From SZUA-229 sp041589455 (GTDB lineage: Bacteria > Pseudomonadota > Gammaproteobacteria > SZUA-229): DNA of 64,000 nt. Location: contig JBFHVQ010000003.1 of the NCBI GenBank assembly GCA_041589455.1, positions 10,093 to 74,092 on the forward strand, written 5' to 3'. Position numbers and translations under genes: made by a program. Of this stretch, positions 17,113 through 27,128 are shown piece after piece. The notes beneath the pieces were generated by a model, which was not told the origin of the DNA, ran no database searches, and saw only the letters and a list, made by a program, of their open reading frames with translations. Position 1 is the first letter of the stretch. The number at the start of each line of letters is the position of its first letter.

Positions 17113-19569
17113 CTAGTCAGTCTTCTTTTTACTAGCGGCCTTTTTCTTAACGGTTTTCTTTTTAGCTGCTTTTTTCTTTACCGTTTTCTTCTTCGTTGTT
17201 TTTTTCTTTGTGACTTTCTTTTTAGGCGCAGCCTTTTTCTTGGCAGCGGCTTTCTTTTTCTTTTTGCCTTTGCGTTCTGGTGCTTCGGCAATGAGCTTTT
17301 CGCACTCTTCTAATGTGAGGCTTGCAGGCTCGCGGTCCTTGGGTATTTTGGCGTTTTTATTGCCGTCGGTAATATAGGGGCCGTATCTGCCATTGAGAAC
17401 CTGGATTTCAGAGTCATCAAACGTTTTAATGTATTTATTGGCTTCAAAGATTTTTTTCTCGTTGACCAGTACCATCGCCTGTTCAAAGGTAATGTTGTAT
17501 GGGTCTATTCCCTGGTCCTGAAATTCTTTTCGTATTGAAACAAAGAATTTACCGAATTTAACATAGGGCCCAAAACGGCCAACATTTGTTGTGACTTCTT
17601 CATCTTCTTCTGTGTAGCCAAGGCTGCGAGGCAAAACAAACAGCTCGTAGACATTATCCATGGTAATGTCTGCCATTTTCTGTCCCGGCTTGAGGCTGGC
17701 AAAACGAGGCTTTTCTTCGTCATCCTTGTCACCAATCTGAGCAAATGGTCCATATGGCCCCATGCGGACAGTGATCGGTTTGCCGGATTCTTTATCGACG
17801 CCCACTTCACGACTTTGTGCCACATCTGCGCGACTGACGTTCTCATCAATGTCATGAACTTTATTAATGAAAGGATCCCAGAAGGTTTTCATTAAAGGGA
17901 TCCAGTCTTCTTCACCACGGGAGATGGCATCCAGTTCATCTTCCATTTTTGCAGTGAAATCGTAGTCGACATAGTCGGTGAAATACTGCGTCAGGAATGA
18001 GTTAACGATGCGGCCCATATCTGTCGGAGTAAAACGACGGTTTTCAATTTCTACATACTCACGATTCTGAAGCGTTGAAATGATACTGGCATAAGTTGAT
18101 GGGCGACCAATGCCATATTCTTCAAGTGCTTTAACCAGGCTGGCCTCTGTAAATCTTGGTGGCGGCTCAGTGAAGTGCTGGTCGGTACGAATTTCAAGTA
18201 ACTTAAGTATTTCGCCCTGTTCAAGAGGTGGCAGGATTTTCTCATCACCATCTTTATCGGAGCTGTCATCCTGGTCTTCCATATAAACAGACATAAAGCC
18301 TGGATGTTTGATGGTAGAGCCATTTGCACGGAACTGGTTTCCTTCACCACACTGGAGGTCAACGGCAACTGTATCCATGGTTGCATGAATCATCTGGCAT
18401 GCAACAGTGCGTTTCCAGATGAGTTCATAGAGCTTGTACTGGTCAGGAGTTAGATGACTTTTTATTTCATCGGGTAGGTGCATCGCTGATGTAGGGCGAA
18501 TGGCTTCGTGTGCTTCCTGTGCATTTTTTGATTTGTTTTTAAATACACGTGCTTCTTCAGGCAGGTTGTCTTTGCCATAGCGCTGTTCAATTAATTCACG
18601 TAATTCAGTAAGTGCGTCTTGGGATAGCATCAATGAGTCGGTACGCATATAGGTGATAAGACCGACAGTTTCACCACCGATATCGATACCTTCATAAAGC
18701 TGTTGTGCTGTACGCATTGTGCGTTGTGCGGAGAAGCGTAATTTTCTGGATGCTTCCTGTTGAAGCGTAGAGGTTGTAAACGGTGCCGAAGGATTTCGTT
18801 TGCGTTGTTTCTTTTCGATTTTTGCAACAGTTAATTGGCCATTTGCGGAACTATCTAAATGCTGTTTTGCCTGACTGGCTGAATCAGTATTGTTAATCGT
18901 AAACTGTTCAACTTTTTCATTCTTATAGAGGCGAAGCTTACTGGTAATATTTTTGCCATTTTTTTCGCTGTCAGCCTCTATGGTCCAGTATTCTTGAGGA
19001 ATAAAGGCTTCAATTTCTTCTTCGCGGCTGACGATCATGCGCAAGGCAGGGCTTTGTACGCGGCCAGCTGAAAGGCCTCTTTGAACTTTTTTCCACAGTA
19101 AAGGTGACAGGTTAAAGCCAACCAGGTAATCCAGGGCGCGTCGAGCCTGCTGTGCGTTTACCATCGACATGGAAAGCTCGCGTGGTGAATCTACCGCTTC
19201 TCTTAGAGCACGTTTAGTGATTTCATTAAATGCAATACGGTGAACCTGTTTGTCTTCGAGTGAGCCGTCCTGTTTCAGCAGGTCGTAAAGGTGCCATGAA
19301 ATGGCTTCTCCTTCGCGGTCAAGGTCGGTCGCGAGATACAGGGTGTCTGCTTTTTTTAGTGCTTTTCTGATCGCATCAACATGCTTCTCATTTTTTTCAA
19401 TGAGTTCATATTTCATGCTGAAATTATCGTCAGGGTCTATCGCGCCAGTTTTAGGGATGAGGTCGCGTACGTGTCCGTAAGACGCGAGAACGTTAAAGCC
19501 CTTACCAAGATATTTTTTGATTGTTTTGGCTTTGGCGGGTGACTCAACTATTAGCAGGCTGTTACTCAT
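17113..19569 (-). CDS. topA: DNA topoisomerase I with lysine-rich tail
   Basis: Relaxes negative supercoils through a 5'-phosphotyrosine intermediate. 818 residues: TOPRIM domain (LLIVESPAKAKTI at the N-terminus, TDLDREGEAI at 81-90), catalytic Tyr 307 in GLITYMRTDS, then C-terminal topo-C repeats (GPYGPFAQIG, GRFGPYVKFG, GRYGPYITDG). The E. coli-type four-cysteine zinc ribbons are absent; instead the protein ends with about 50 residues almost entirely of lysine, alanine and threonine (from about 765), an unstructured DNA-binding tail. The coding DNA there (17113-17270) is low-complexity. Confidence 0.95.
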   Translation of the reverse strand: MSNSLLIVESPAKAKTIKKYLGKGFNVLASYGHVRDLIPKTGAIDPDDNFSMKYELIEKNEKHVDAIRKALKKADTLYLATDLDREGEAISWHLYDLLKQDGSLEDKQVHRIAFNEITKRALREAVDSPRELSMSMVNAQQARRALDYLVGFNLSPLLWKKVQRGLSAGRVQSPALRMIVSREEEIEAFIPQEYWTIEADSEKNGKNITSKLRLYKNEKVEQFTINNTDSASQAKQHLDSSANGQLTVAKIEKKQRKRNPSAPFTTSTLQQEASRKLRFSAQRTMRTAQQLYEGIDIGGETVGLITYMRTDSLMLSQDALTELRELIEQRYGKDNLPEEARVFKNKSKNAQEAHEAIRPTSAMHLPDEIKSHLTPDQYKLYELIWKRTVACQMIHATMDTVAVDLQCGEGNQFRANGSTIKHPGFMSVYMEDQDDSSDKDGDEKILPPLEQGEILKLLEIRTDQHFTEPPPRFTEASLVKALEEYGIGRPSTYASIISTLQNREYVEIENRRFTPTDMGRIVNSFLTQYFTDYVDYDFTAKMEDELDAISRGEEDWIPLMKTFWDPFINKVHDIDENVSRADVAQSREVGVDKESGKPITVRMGPYGPFAQIGDKDDEEKPRFASLKPGQKMADITMDNVYELFVLPRSLGYTEEDEEVTTNVGRFGPYVKFGKFFVSIRKEFQDQGIDPYNITFEQAMVLVNEKKIFEANKYIKTFDDSEIQVLNGRYGPYITDGNKNAKIPKDREPASLTLEECEKLIAEAPERKGKKKKKAAAKKKAAPKKKVTKKKTTKKKTVKKKAAKKKTVKKKAASKKKTD

Positions 19570-19607
19570 GGGGGTTTTTATTATGTACTCGTTAGTGTAA
19601 GGAGCAA

Positions 19608-20099
19608 TTACTGCATATAGCTCAAATCAGATTCAAATACCAAGTTTTCCATCCAGGCATATGCATTTTCCTCACCTGGCTGACTATATAATACAATCAT
19701 AACAATCCATTTAAGCTGTTCTAATTCAAGTTCTACATCGAGTGCAATGACGCGATCCAGAATAATTTCACGGCTAGTCGCCGAAATTACCTGTTTCTGT
19801 TCAAGCTGCATTAGAAAGCTGATGCTTTCATTATCGAGCAGCATTTTTTCAAGCTCGCTATAAACACGAATAGAGGCGATGTTAGTGAGTTCCGGAAGCT
19901 GACCCTCACTATCGAGTTGTTTATGGTGTAACTCGGCAAGTGCTTCTAGCCAGTCAAAAGCCAACAGGATTTCATGTTGTGGAAAGCCCATGTCCTCAAG
20001 GCGATCAAACATGTGTTCATGCTCTGAAAAAATTGGGTATTCCTCTGTGATAATGTTCTCAAACAGGTACATCAACACATCAACAACGTTTTGTTTCAT
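19608..20099 (-). CDS. smg: Smg family protein (DUF494)
   Basis: 163 residues, close to the 157 of E. coli Smg, acidic and leucine-rich, beginning MKQNVVDVLMYLFENII and ending in a helical segment DVELEQLKWIVMIVLYSQPGEENAYAW (quoted in part as seen near the end). Function is not established; genes of this family travel with dprA and topA. No cysteine motif, signal peptide or membrane helix. It lies 25 bp after dprA and 38 bp before topA. Confidence 0.88.
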   Translation of the reverse strand: MKQNVVDVLMYLFENIITEEYPIFSEHEHMFDRLEDMGFPQHEILLAFDWLEALAELHHKQLDSEGQLPELTNIASIRVYSELEKMLLDNESISFLMQLEQKQVISATSREIILDRVIALDVELELEQLKWIVMIVLYSQPGEENAYAWMENLVFESDLSYMQ

Positions 20100-20124
20100 A
20101 TAAATCTCTTAGTTCGCCTGAGGC

Positions 20125-21249
20125 CTAGCCTGCAGTGCGAGAATATAGCCCATTTTGTGATACTACCTGCCCCTGAAGCTCTAATATAAGTAGCATGGAG
20201 GCGATTTCAGCTGCACCCAGATTACTGCGTTCTACCAGTTCGTCAACACTTATGGGTTCAAACTCCATGTGTTTTAACAGAAGAAGGTAGGTTGGATCAA
20301 GTTCTTCAGAGATATCTGTCTCATTAGATGTGCAGGCTTCAGGGGCGCTAGTATGGCGAATCGGAGCAGAATTTACCAGTGGTAACAGCTCTTCGAGGAT
20401 ATCTTGTGCACTTTCGACCAGCTTGGCGCCTGACTTTATTAACTGATGGCAGCCTCGTGATAGGGGATTATGTATAGAACCGGGAATGGCAAATACTTCC
20501 TTGCCCTGCTCCATGGCATGCCGACTGGTAATCAATGAGCCGCTTTTTAATGCGGCCTCTATCACCAGTGTTCCCTGGCTCAGCCCGCTAATAATTCGGT
20601 TGCGACGGGGAAACAGGTACTTATGAGGCTCTGTGCCAACGGCGGATTCGCTGATAATACAGCCATCACCTGCGATGGCAGCGGCAAGCTGGGTATTGCT
20701 CCTGGGATAAATGCTGTGTAGTCCGTTGGCGACCACGGCTATGCTGCCTGCAATACCCTCCAGGGCGCCTTTGTGACTTGCTGCATCAATGCCGTGCGCC
20801 AGTCCTGAGGTGATGGTAATGCCTGAATTAGACAGGTGGCGGGCGAAATCCACTGCCGTCTGCAAACCTGCTTTAGTGGCATTTCGGCTACCGACCATGG
20901 CTAGCTGGGGTTGTTTGAGGTAATCGATGTCACCTATATGGAATAACGCAAAAGGCGGTTCGCTTAATGCCAGTAGTGGGGCCGGGTACGCCTCATCATC
21001 GAAAAACAGAATGCCGTGGTTGGTTTTCGTCAGCCAGGCCATGTCTCTTGAAACTTCTTCAGTAGGCTGTTGTAGTTTCTCTATTTGGTTCGGCTTGAGG
21101 CCCGAACCTTCCAGTAGCGATCCGCGAGCATTAAAGATGGCTTCAGCTGAAGTAAACTGCTGGCTGAGAGCGATCATTGTCGATGGTGACAGGCCGCTGC
21201 GTATCAGGCGTAGGCGCGATTCGAGCTCGGCCTCTGTTCGAGATTCCAT
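20125..21249 (-). CDS. dprA: DNA-processing protein DprA
   Basis: Loads RecA on incoming single-stranded DNA during natural transformation. 374 residues: an N-terminal helical/SAM-like region (1-90), a Rossmann-like DprA core (about 100-285) with MVGSRNATKAG, ITSGLAHGIDAASHKGAL, NGLHSIYPRSN and FPRRNRIISGLSQGTLV, and a C-terminal winged helix (about 310-370). Complete and without frameshift. DprA alone does not prove natural competence; no com genes are in the window. Confidence 0.95.
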   Translation of the reverse strand: MESRTEAELESRLRLIRSGLSPSTMIALSQQFTSAEAIFNARGSLLEGSGLKPNQIEKLQQPTEEVSRDMAWLTKTNHGILFFDDEAYPAPLLALSEPPFALFHIGDIDYLKQPQLAMVGSRNATKAGLQTAVDFARHLSNSGITITSGLAHGIDAASHKGALEGIAGSIAVVANGLHSIYPRSNTQLAAAIAGDGCIISESAVGTEPHKYLFPRRNRIISGLSQGTLVIEAALKSGSLITSRHAMEQGKEVFAIPGSIHNPLSRGCHQLIKSGAKLVESAQDILEELLPLVNSAPIRHTSAPEACTSNETDISEELDPTYLLLLKHMEFEPISVDELVERSNLGAAEIASMLLILELQGQVVSQNGLYSRTAG

Positions 21250-21406
21250 AGCATGTGTTCAAGTTAATGTGGGAGGCCAGTTTAAAGGTTGTAAAAATAG
21301 AAAGGCAACTGGAATTGCAAATAGATGGACGGGTTGGATTAAGGAGAGGTTGCCGGCCCCTACTCCCTTAGGCGACCAGCTAAGTTGTTACGCTTTTTAG
21401 TTATAG

Positions 21407-22645
21407 TTATCTGGGTTTTTCTACGCGGTCATGCTTCTTGATTGCCCGGGTAGATTTAAGAATTAGGCCATAACTTACCTGGTCGTAAACTTTGAATAAC
21501 ATCATAATGCCGCTTCTTTCGTTTGGCAGTTGGATGTCAAGTTTGGTTTCGTCGCCCCGTTTCAGGCTAGTCTGATCAAGGAAGCGATCTCGTGCATAGC
21601 CACCATAATGATAAGTGGCAAGCAGGTGACCTGTTTCCAGGCCGTGATTGCTGCCACGATTAATAACAGCAATCTGGTACTTGGCGACAGAAGAAATGGC
21701 ATCGAACAGAGAAATGATCTGCCCATTAACTTCCTTCATAGGTAGTTGAGGGTAGTACTGCTGACTTATTTCGCCTTTATCTGTAGGTAACAGACGGTCA
21801 CCCAATAATACCTCACGAGTTGTCTCGTCGAGTATGGCGGTTGATGGAGTGCCAAAACGGGTAATTCTTGCCTGGCCAGCATAAATCACTTCAAAGCCAA
21901 GCAAATCACCGGTTTCAGGATCCTCAAGGCGCTTGCCTTCGCGGAATACGCTGTAGCGTACACGTTCTTTATCAATTTCACCGCGAACATAGACCTTGTT
22001 ATTTGAGCCCAGGATCAGATGGTCGTCGTCACTACCCACAATATAAGGGGCTTCATTCCAGGCTTCTGAGCTAATTACTCGGGGTCGAGCCAGAAATTGA
22101 CGAATTGAGTCTGCAGGTATACTGGGAATTGCTTCATTGAGTGACTGTCGGTGAACTCTGGGGCTCAATTTAATACGCTTTGTGCCACCTTCACCAATGA
22201 GTTCGCGTCGGATTACATCACTAGTGCCACCTTCGCCAGGGCGCTGATGGGTAATGCGTGGCATGCCATCAACATAAATAAGTGTCAGTATGTCGCCAGG
22301 ATAAATCAGGTGGGGATTGGCTATCTGTGGGTTGCGTTGCCAGATTTCTGGCCAGTACCATGGGTCTCTGAGGAAAAGGCTTGCAATATCCCAGAGCGTA
22401 TCGCCTTTTTTCACGATATACTCTTGGGGGTAATCGGCAACGACCTGGATATTTTGTGGTGGGGTGGGCGTTACAACAGGGGCTGCCTGTGTTGCTTCAA
22501 TGCTGCCAGATTGCGGTGTGAAGGCACTGTCATCTTCGGTTATTTCCTGCTTGGTTGAGGTGCTGCTACAGGCAGAGAGTGCGATAGCTGAGGCAAGTAA
22601 CAGTGCGATGTTTCCACAACTGAACCTGAGTGCTTTTATATCCAA
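21407..22645 (-). CDS. LysM-domain lipoprotein
   Basis: 412 residues from a TTG at 22645-22643, chosen because GGGGA precedes it and the protein then starts with a lipoprotein signal: basic n-region, hydrophobic core, lipobox LSAC with Cys 26. A reading from 22957 would place this signal in the middle and is rejected. One LysM domain (about 75-125, EYIVKKGDTLWDIASLFL...) should bind peptidoglycan; the remaining 280 residues have no domain I recognise. The gene lies upstream of dprA and divergent from def, a placement seen in Pseudomonas and relatives. Confidence 0.88.
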   Translation of the reverse strand: MDIKALRFSCGNIALLLASAIALSACSSTSTKQEITEDDSAFTPQSGSIEATQAAPVVTPTPPQNIQVVADYPQEYIVKKGDTLWDIASLFLRDPWYWPEIWQRNPQIANPHLIYPGDILTLIYVDGMPRITHQRPGEGGTSDVIRRELIGEGGTKRIKLSPRVHRQSLNEAIPSIPADSIRQFLARPRVISSEAWNEAPYIVGSDDDHLILGSNNKVYVRGEIDKERVRYSVFREGKRLEDPETGDLLGFEVIYAGQARITRFGTPSTAILDETTREVLLGDRLLPTDKGEISQQYYPQLPMKEVNGQIISLFDAISSVAKYQIAVINRGSNHGLETGHLLATYHYGGYARDRFLDQTSLKRGDETKLDIQLPNERSGIMMLFKVYDQVSYGLILKSTRAIKKHDRVEKPR

Positions 22646-22799
22646 GGTAAAATCCCCATATATATCCGTGGTTTTCAAGAGTTTAGCTGATAAACTTGAA
22701 TTAATGAAGTAAGTTTGTACAGTAATTGGAAGATAATAGTCATTATTCCTGTAAATTTCAGTGCAAAAGTTAAAATAGTTGGTAGAAAAGGTAAGAGAA

Positions 22800-23306
22800 A
22801 TGGCATTGTTGGAGATTCTTAAGTTCCCTGATGAACGTCTGCGTACACGTGCAAAGCCGGTTGAGGCGGTCACTCCTGAGGTGCAGCAGCTGGTTGATGA
22901 CATGTTTGAAACCATGTACGCAGCACCTGGAATTGGTCTTGCGGCAACCCAGATCAATGTTCATCAGCGAATCGTGGTTATCGATACCTCATCAGAGAAG
23001 GATCAGCCATTGTGTTTTATCAACCCGGAAATTGTTGCTAAAGACGGTGTTGAGCAATATGAAGAAGGCTGTCTTTCGGTGCCGGGTATCTATGAAACCG
23101 TTGAACGTGCAGAACATATAAAAGTTAAGGCGCTAAATAGAGAAGGCGAGCCATTTGAGCTGGAGACCGGTGATTTACTGGCGATTTGTATTCAGCATGA
23201 GCTGGATCATCTGGAAGGCAAGCTGTTTGTTGATTATCTCTCCCCATTAAAGCGAAATCGAATCAGAAAGAAACTGGAAAAGCATTATAAAACGGCGGAT
23301 ATGTAG
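22800..23306 (+). CDS. def: Peptide deformylase
   Basis: Removes the N-formyl group from nascent proteins; metal-dependent. 168 residues with all three motifs: GIGLAATQ (44-51), EGCLS with metal ligand Cys 91, and QHELDH with His 133 and His 137. Start at ATG 22800 gives MALLEILKFPDERLR; the 22779 reading adds seven foreign residues. Its stop codon overlaps the GTG of fmt by one base (TAGTG). Confidence 0.97.
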   Translation: MALLEILKFPDERLRTRAKPVEAVTPEVQQLVDDMFETMYAAPGIGLAATQINVHQRIVVIDTSSEKDQPLCFINPEIVAKDGVEQYEEGCLSVPGIYETVERAEHIKVKALNREGEPFELETGDLLAICIQHELDHLEGKLFVDYLSPLKRNRIRKKLEKHYKTADM

Positions 23307-24280
23307 TGAGCAGTTCGGAACCATTGAAAATAATATTCGCTGGTACGCCAGACTTTTCTGTGCCACCCCTGAAGGCGTTAATTGATTCTCCCCATGACGT
23401 GATCGCGGTATTTACCCAGCCGGATCGTCCGGCAGGACGAGGTCGAAAGTTGACGCCCAGCCCGGTAAAAGCCTGTGCTCAAGAGCATAATATCCCGGTT
23501 TATCAGCCAGAGAAATTAAAGTCTGATGAAGAGCAGTCGATGGTGCTAGGGCTTAAGGCTGACCTGATGGTCGTGGTTGCCTATGGCATTATCCTGCCGA
23601 AGGTTGTGCTGGATGCACCGCGTCTGGGCTGTATTAATATTCATGCCTCCTTATTGCCTCGCTGGCGTGGTGCGGCACCGATTCAGAGGGCGATTCTGGC
23701 GGGTGACAGGGTAACGGGGATTACCATTATGCAAATGGATGTGGGACTGGATACCGGCGATATGCTTCATATTCGAAACTGTGAGATAGAAGCTACGGAC
23801 ACGGGCTCCAGCTTACACGACCGTTTGTCGGTGCTGGGTGCTGAGGCGTTAATGGAAGCGCTACCGGCGATAGCAGATGGCACTATCGAAGCGGTTAAGC
23901 AGGATGATAATGCAGCCAATTATGCGCAGAAGCTGCATAAGTCAGAAGCGCTGATTGACTGGTCAAAACCGGCGCCTGAGATTCTGTTGCAGGTAAATGC
24001 CTTTAATGCTTGGCCGGTTGCACAAACACCGGTTGATATAAAATCAAATGGTAAGCCAGAGATGATGCGGATATGGCAGGCGGAGGTAATTGATGATCAG
24101 CGACAGGATGCGCCTGGCAAGGTGGTCAATTGCAATAAGCTGGGCATTGATGTAGCTACAGGGCAGGGCCTGTTACGTTTGAAAACAATTCAGATGCCGG
24201 GGAAAAAACCCATGGAGGTTCAGGCTTTTGTTAACTCAGTTGACCTTACTGGGCAGTTATTGGGTACATCGGCCAGCTAA
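23306..24280 (+). CDS. fmt: Methionyl-tRNA formyltransferase
   Basis: Formylates initiator Met-tRNA with 10-formyl-THF. 324 residues: N-terminal formyltransferase domain with IIFAGTPDFSVP, FTQPDRPAGRGRKL, the active-site segment NIHASLLPRWRGAAPI and MDVGLDTGDM; C-terminal OB-like domain from about 205. GTG start at 23306, sharing a G with the def stop codon, so the two are translationally coupled. Confidence 0.97.
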   Translation: MSSSEPLKIIFAGTPDFSVPPLKALIDSPHDVIAVFTQPDRPAGRGRKLTPSPVKACAQEHNIPVYQPEKLKSDEEQSMVLGLKADLMVVVAYGIILPKVVLDAPRLGCINIHASLLPRWRGAAPIQRAILAGDRVTGITIMQMDVGLDTGDMLHIRNCEIEATDTGSSLHDRLSVLGAEALMEALPAIADGTIEAVKQDDNAANYAQKLHKSEALIDWSKPAPEILLQVNAFNAWPVAQTPVDIKSNGKPEMMRIWQAEVIDDQRQDAPGKVVNCNKLGIDVATGQGLLRLKTIQMPGKKPMEVQAFVNSVDLTGQLLGTSAS

Positions 24281-24307
24281 TGCGCTTTTATTCACCTCAG
24301 GGTATAT

Positions 24308-25657
24308 ATGTCTGAATCCAACGCATCTTCCCCGCAGGAAACCTCTATTGCATCACGCAAAGTCGCATTGAATTTATTGCTGGCGGTTCTTAAAGAGGGA
24401 CAATCATTAAGTTCACTGTCTTCAATGACAGATTCCTTGTCGAGTCGTGATGCGGCATTTGCACGTATGCTGTGTTATGGCGTGCTACGTTTTTATCATC
24501 AGATAAAGGGGATATTGCAACCGCCATTGTTGCAGAAAAGCCTGAAAAAGAAGGACATGGATATCGAACTGGTATTGATGATCGCGATATATCAGATTCT
24601 CTACAGCCGTGTGCCAGACTATGCCGTGGTGGATGCGGCGGTAAAACAGGTGCAGAAATCGAAAAAGAAGTGGGCCGGCCGCCTGGTTAATGGTGTGTTA
24701 CGAAACTTTATTCGACAAAAAGATTCTTTATTGCAGCATCTACAAAAAAGTGATGCTAATTACGCGCATCCAGAATGGCTGCTTGAGGCCATTCGAAATG
24801 ACTGGCCGCAGCACTGGAAGCAGTTGTTACAGGCAAACAATGTGCAGCCGCCGATGATGTTGCGAATTAACCAGCAGAAGAAAAGTGTGCAGGATTATCT
24901 TGAGGAGTTACCTGACTTAACTGAAGCGAGTGCGGTCAAGGGACTGGCGAGTGCTTTACAATTAAAGCAGGCAACCGATGTGGTGCAGTTACCCGGGTTT
25001 GAGCAAGGGTGGCTTTCCGTGCAGGATGCCGGTGCGCAAATGGCAGCACAATTACTGGCACCAGAAGCCGGGGACAGTATTCTTGATGCCTGTGCTGCGC
25101 CGGGCGGCAAGACGGCTCACCTGTTTGAATTGCAGCCAAAGATTAAGTTAACCGCGCTGGATATTTCAGAACAGCGTCTTGAGCGGGTCAGAGAAAACTG
25201 CCAGCGTCTGGGCTTTGATGCGGAATTAATCACTGCAGATGCGGCCGATGTGGAAAGCTGGTGGAATGGAAAAACATTCGACAAGATATTGCTTGATGTG
25301 CCCTGTTCTGCCACCGGTGTCATTCGGCGGCATCCTGATATAAAACACTTGCGTCGTGCAGAAGATATTCAGGAGCTTGTGAAAGTGCAAAGAGAGATAC
25401 TGCAGAAGTGTTGGCCATTGCTAAAACCGGGAGGGCTGCTACTGTATGCAACCTGCTCAGTACTAAGAGCAGAAAATCAGCAACAGGTTGAATGGTTTCT
25501 GGGGCAGATGGATGATGCTTGCCTGCTACCTGTACCGGCATGGCTGGAGCAGTATGAAGCGCAGGAAAATATTCAGCAACTGGATACCGGTGTGCAGTTA
25601 TTGCCGTTAAATCCGCTGAATGATGGTTTTTACTATGCTTTACTACAAAAGAAATAG
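24308..25657 (+). CDS. rsmB: 16S rRNA m5C967 methyltransferase RsmB
   Basis: 449 residues. N-terminal NusB-like RNA-binding domain (about 15-150, ASRKVALNLLLAVL, RDAAFARMLCYGVLR), then a Rossmann methyltransferase with SAM motif DACAAPGGKTAH, the PCSATGVIRRHPDIK segment and the catalytic cysteine in YATCSVL. Uses SAM to make m5C967 in the small subunit. Third gene of def-fmt-rsmB, 27 bp downstream of fmt. Confidence 0.96.
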   Translation: MSESNASSPQETSIASRKVALNLLLAVLKEGQSLSSLSSMTDSLSSRDAAFARMLCYGVLRFYHQIKGILQPPLLQKSLKKKDMDIELVLMIAIYQILYSRVPDYAVVDAAVKQVQKSKKKWAGRLVNGVLRNFIRQKDSLLQHLQKSDANYAHPEWLLEAIRNDWPQHWKQLLQANNVQPPMMLRINQQKKSVQDYLEELPDLTEASAVKGLASALQLKQATDVVQLPGFEQGWLSVQDAGAQMAAQLLAPEAGDSILDACAAPGGKTAHLFELQPKIKLTALDISEQRLERVRENCQRLGFDAELITADAADVESWWNGKTFDKILLDVPCSATGVIRRHPDIKHLRRAEDIQELVKVQREILQKCWPLLKPGGLLLYATCSVLRAENQQQVEWFLGQMDDACLLPVPAWLEQYEAQENIQQLDTGVQLLPLNPLNDGFYYALLQKK

Positions 25658-25741
25658 CCGATAGGCTGATATAGCACTGGAAACTATCACTGAATTGCGT
25701 ACACTTCGCTTCAGGTTGTAATCTGAACAAAAAGATTAACT

Positions 25742-27118
25742 ATGAAAATTCTGATTCTAGGTGCAGGTCAGGTAGGCTCCTCCGTAGCCTCCAATCTGTC
25801 ATCTGAAGCTAATGACATCACACTGGTGGATAATCACCAGGATGTTCTTAATGAACTGCGTGATCGTCTGGATATCCAGACCGTGACGGGTAACGCTGCA
25901 CATCCCAATATTTTAGAGCAGGCCGGTGTCCAGGATGCGGACATGCTAATTGCTGTGACCAATAGTGATGAAGTTAACATGGTGGCCTGTCAGGTTGCCT
26001 GGACCCTACATCATACACCCACCAAAATTGCTCGTATTCGATCTGCACAGTATCTCAAACACAATGAGATATTCCGCGGTAATGCAGTGCCCATCGATGT
26101 CATTATCAGTCCCGAAGAAATCGTTACCAATTATATCTTCAATATAATTGAGTACCCCGGTGCATTGCAGGTGCTGGATTTTGCCGATGGCAAAGCAGTA
26201 CTGGTTGGCATGCGTGCTTATTACGGTGGGCCACTTGTCGGGCATCAATTAAGCGATTTGCCTAAACATACGCCGGGCACAGAAACACGCGTCGCTGCAA
26301 TTTATCGACGTGGACGTGCAATTATTCCTCGTGGTCATACAGTTATTGAAGCAGGAGATGAGGTTTTCTTTATCGCAGCACGAGAAGATATTCGTGTTGT
26401 TATTAGGGAAATGAGAAAACTTGATAAACGTAATAAGCGAATCATTATTGCCGGCGGCGGTAATATTGGTAAGCGTCTAGCTGAACGCCTTGAAGAAAGG
26501 CATCAGGTGAAAATTGTTGAGCGTGATTCGAATCGTGCATTTCATTTGTCACAGACACTGAATAAATCAGTTGTCCTGTTAGGTGATTCTGCTAATGAAG
26601 AATTACTGCTGGAAGAAAATATCGATAGCATGGACGTTTTCTGTTCGGTGACAAATGATGATGAGGCAAATATCTTATCCGCGATGCTGGCTAAGCGATT
26701 AGGCACTCGAAAGACGATGTCATTAATTAATCGTCCAGCATATGTCGATTTAATGGAAAACCAGGAAGCAATTGATGTTGCTATATCGCCAGAGCAAGTG
26801 ACCATTGGTGCGCTTTTAACCCATGTTCGGCGTGGCGATATTGTGGCCGTACATTCCTTAAGACGAGGAGCGGCTGAAGCAATAGAAGCGATTGCGCATG
26901 GCGATAATAAAACGTCGAAAGTAGTCGGGCGATATATTGAAGAAATCGAACTGCCAGAAGGCACAACTATTGGCGCCATTGTGCGCGGTGATCAGGTCAT
27001 TATCGCGCATCATGATACAGTCGTTGAATCAGAAGACCACGTAATTATGTTCCTGGTTGATAAAAGAAAAATCCATGATGTGGAACGCTTGTTCCAGGTT
27101 AGTGTGACATTTATTTAG
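25742..27118 (+). CDS. trkA: Trk potassium uptake regulatory subunit TrkA
   Basis: Cytoplasmic gating subunit of the Trk K+ channel. 458 residues in two RCK halves, each with a NAD-binding Rossmann motif (ILGAGQVGSSVA at 4-15 and IAGGGNIGKRLA at about 235-246) followed by a TrkA_C domain. It lies between rsmB and trkH, its membrane partner, which follows after 10 bp, so the complex is encoded as a unit. Confidence 0.97.
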   Translation: MKILILGAGQVGSSVASNLSSEANDITLVDNHQDVLNELRDRLDIQTVTGNAAHPNILEQAGVQDADMLIAVTNSDEVNMVACQVAWTLHHTPTKIARIRSAQYLKHNEIFRGNAVPIDVIISPEEIVTNYIFNIIEYPGALQVLDFADGKAVLVGMRAYYGGPLVGHQLSDLPKHTPGTETRVAAIYRRGRAIIPRGHTVIEAGDEVFFIAAREDIRVVIREMRKLDKRNKRIIIAGGGNIGKRLAERLEERHQVKIVERDSNRAFHLSQTLNKSVVLLGDSANEELLLEENIDSMDVFCSVTNDDEANILSAMLAKRLGTRKTMSLINRPAYVDLMENQEAIDVAISPEQVTIGALLTHVRRGDIVAVHSLRRGAAEAIEAIAHGDNKTSKVVGRYIEEIELPEGTTIGAIVRGDQVIIAHHDTVVESEDHVIMFLVDKRKIHDVERLFQVSVTFI

Positions 27119-27128
27119 GGCGAGTATT

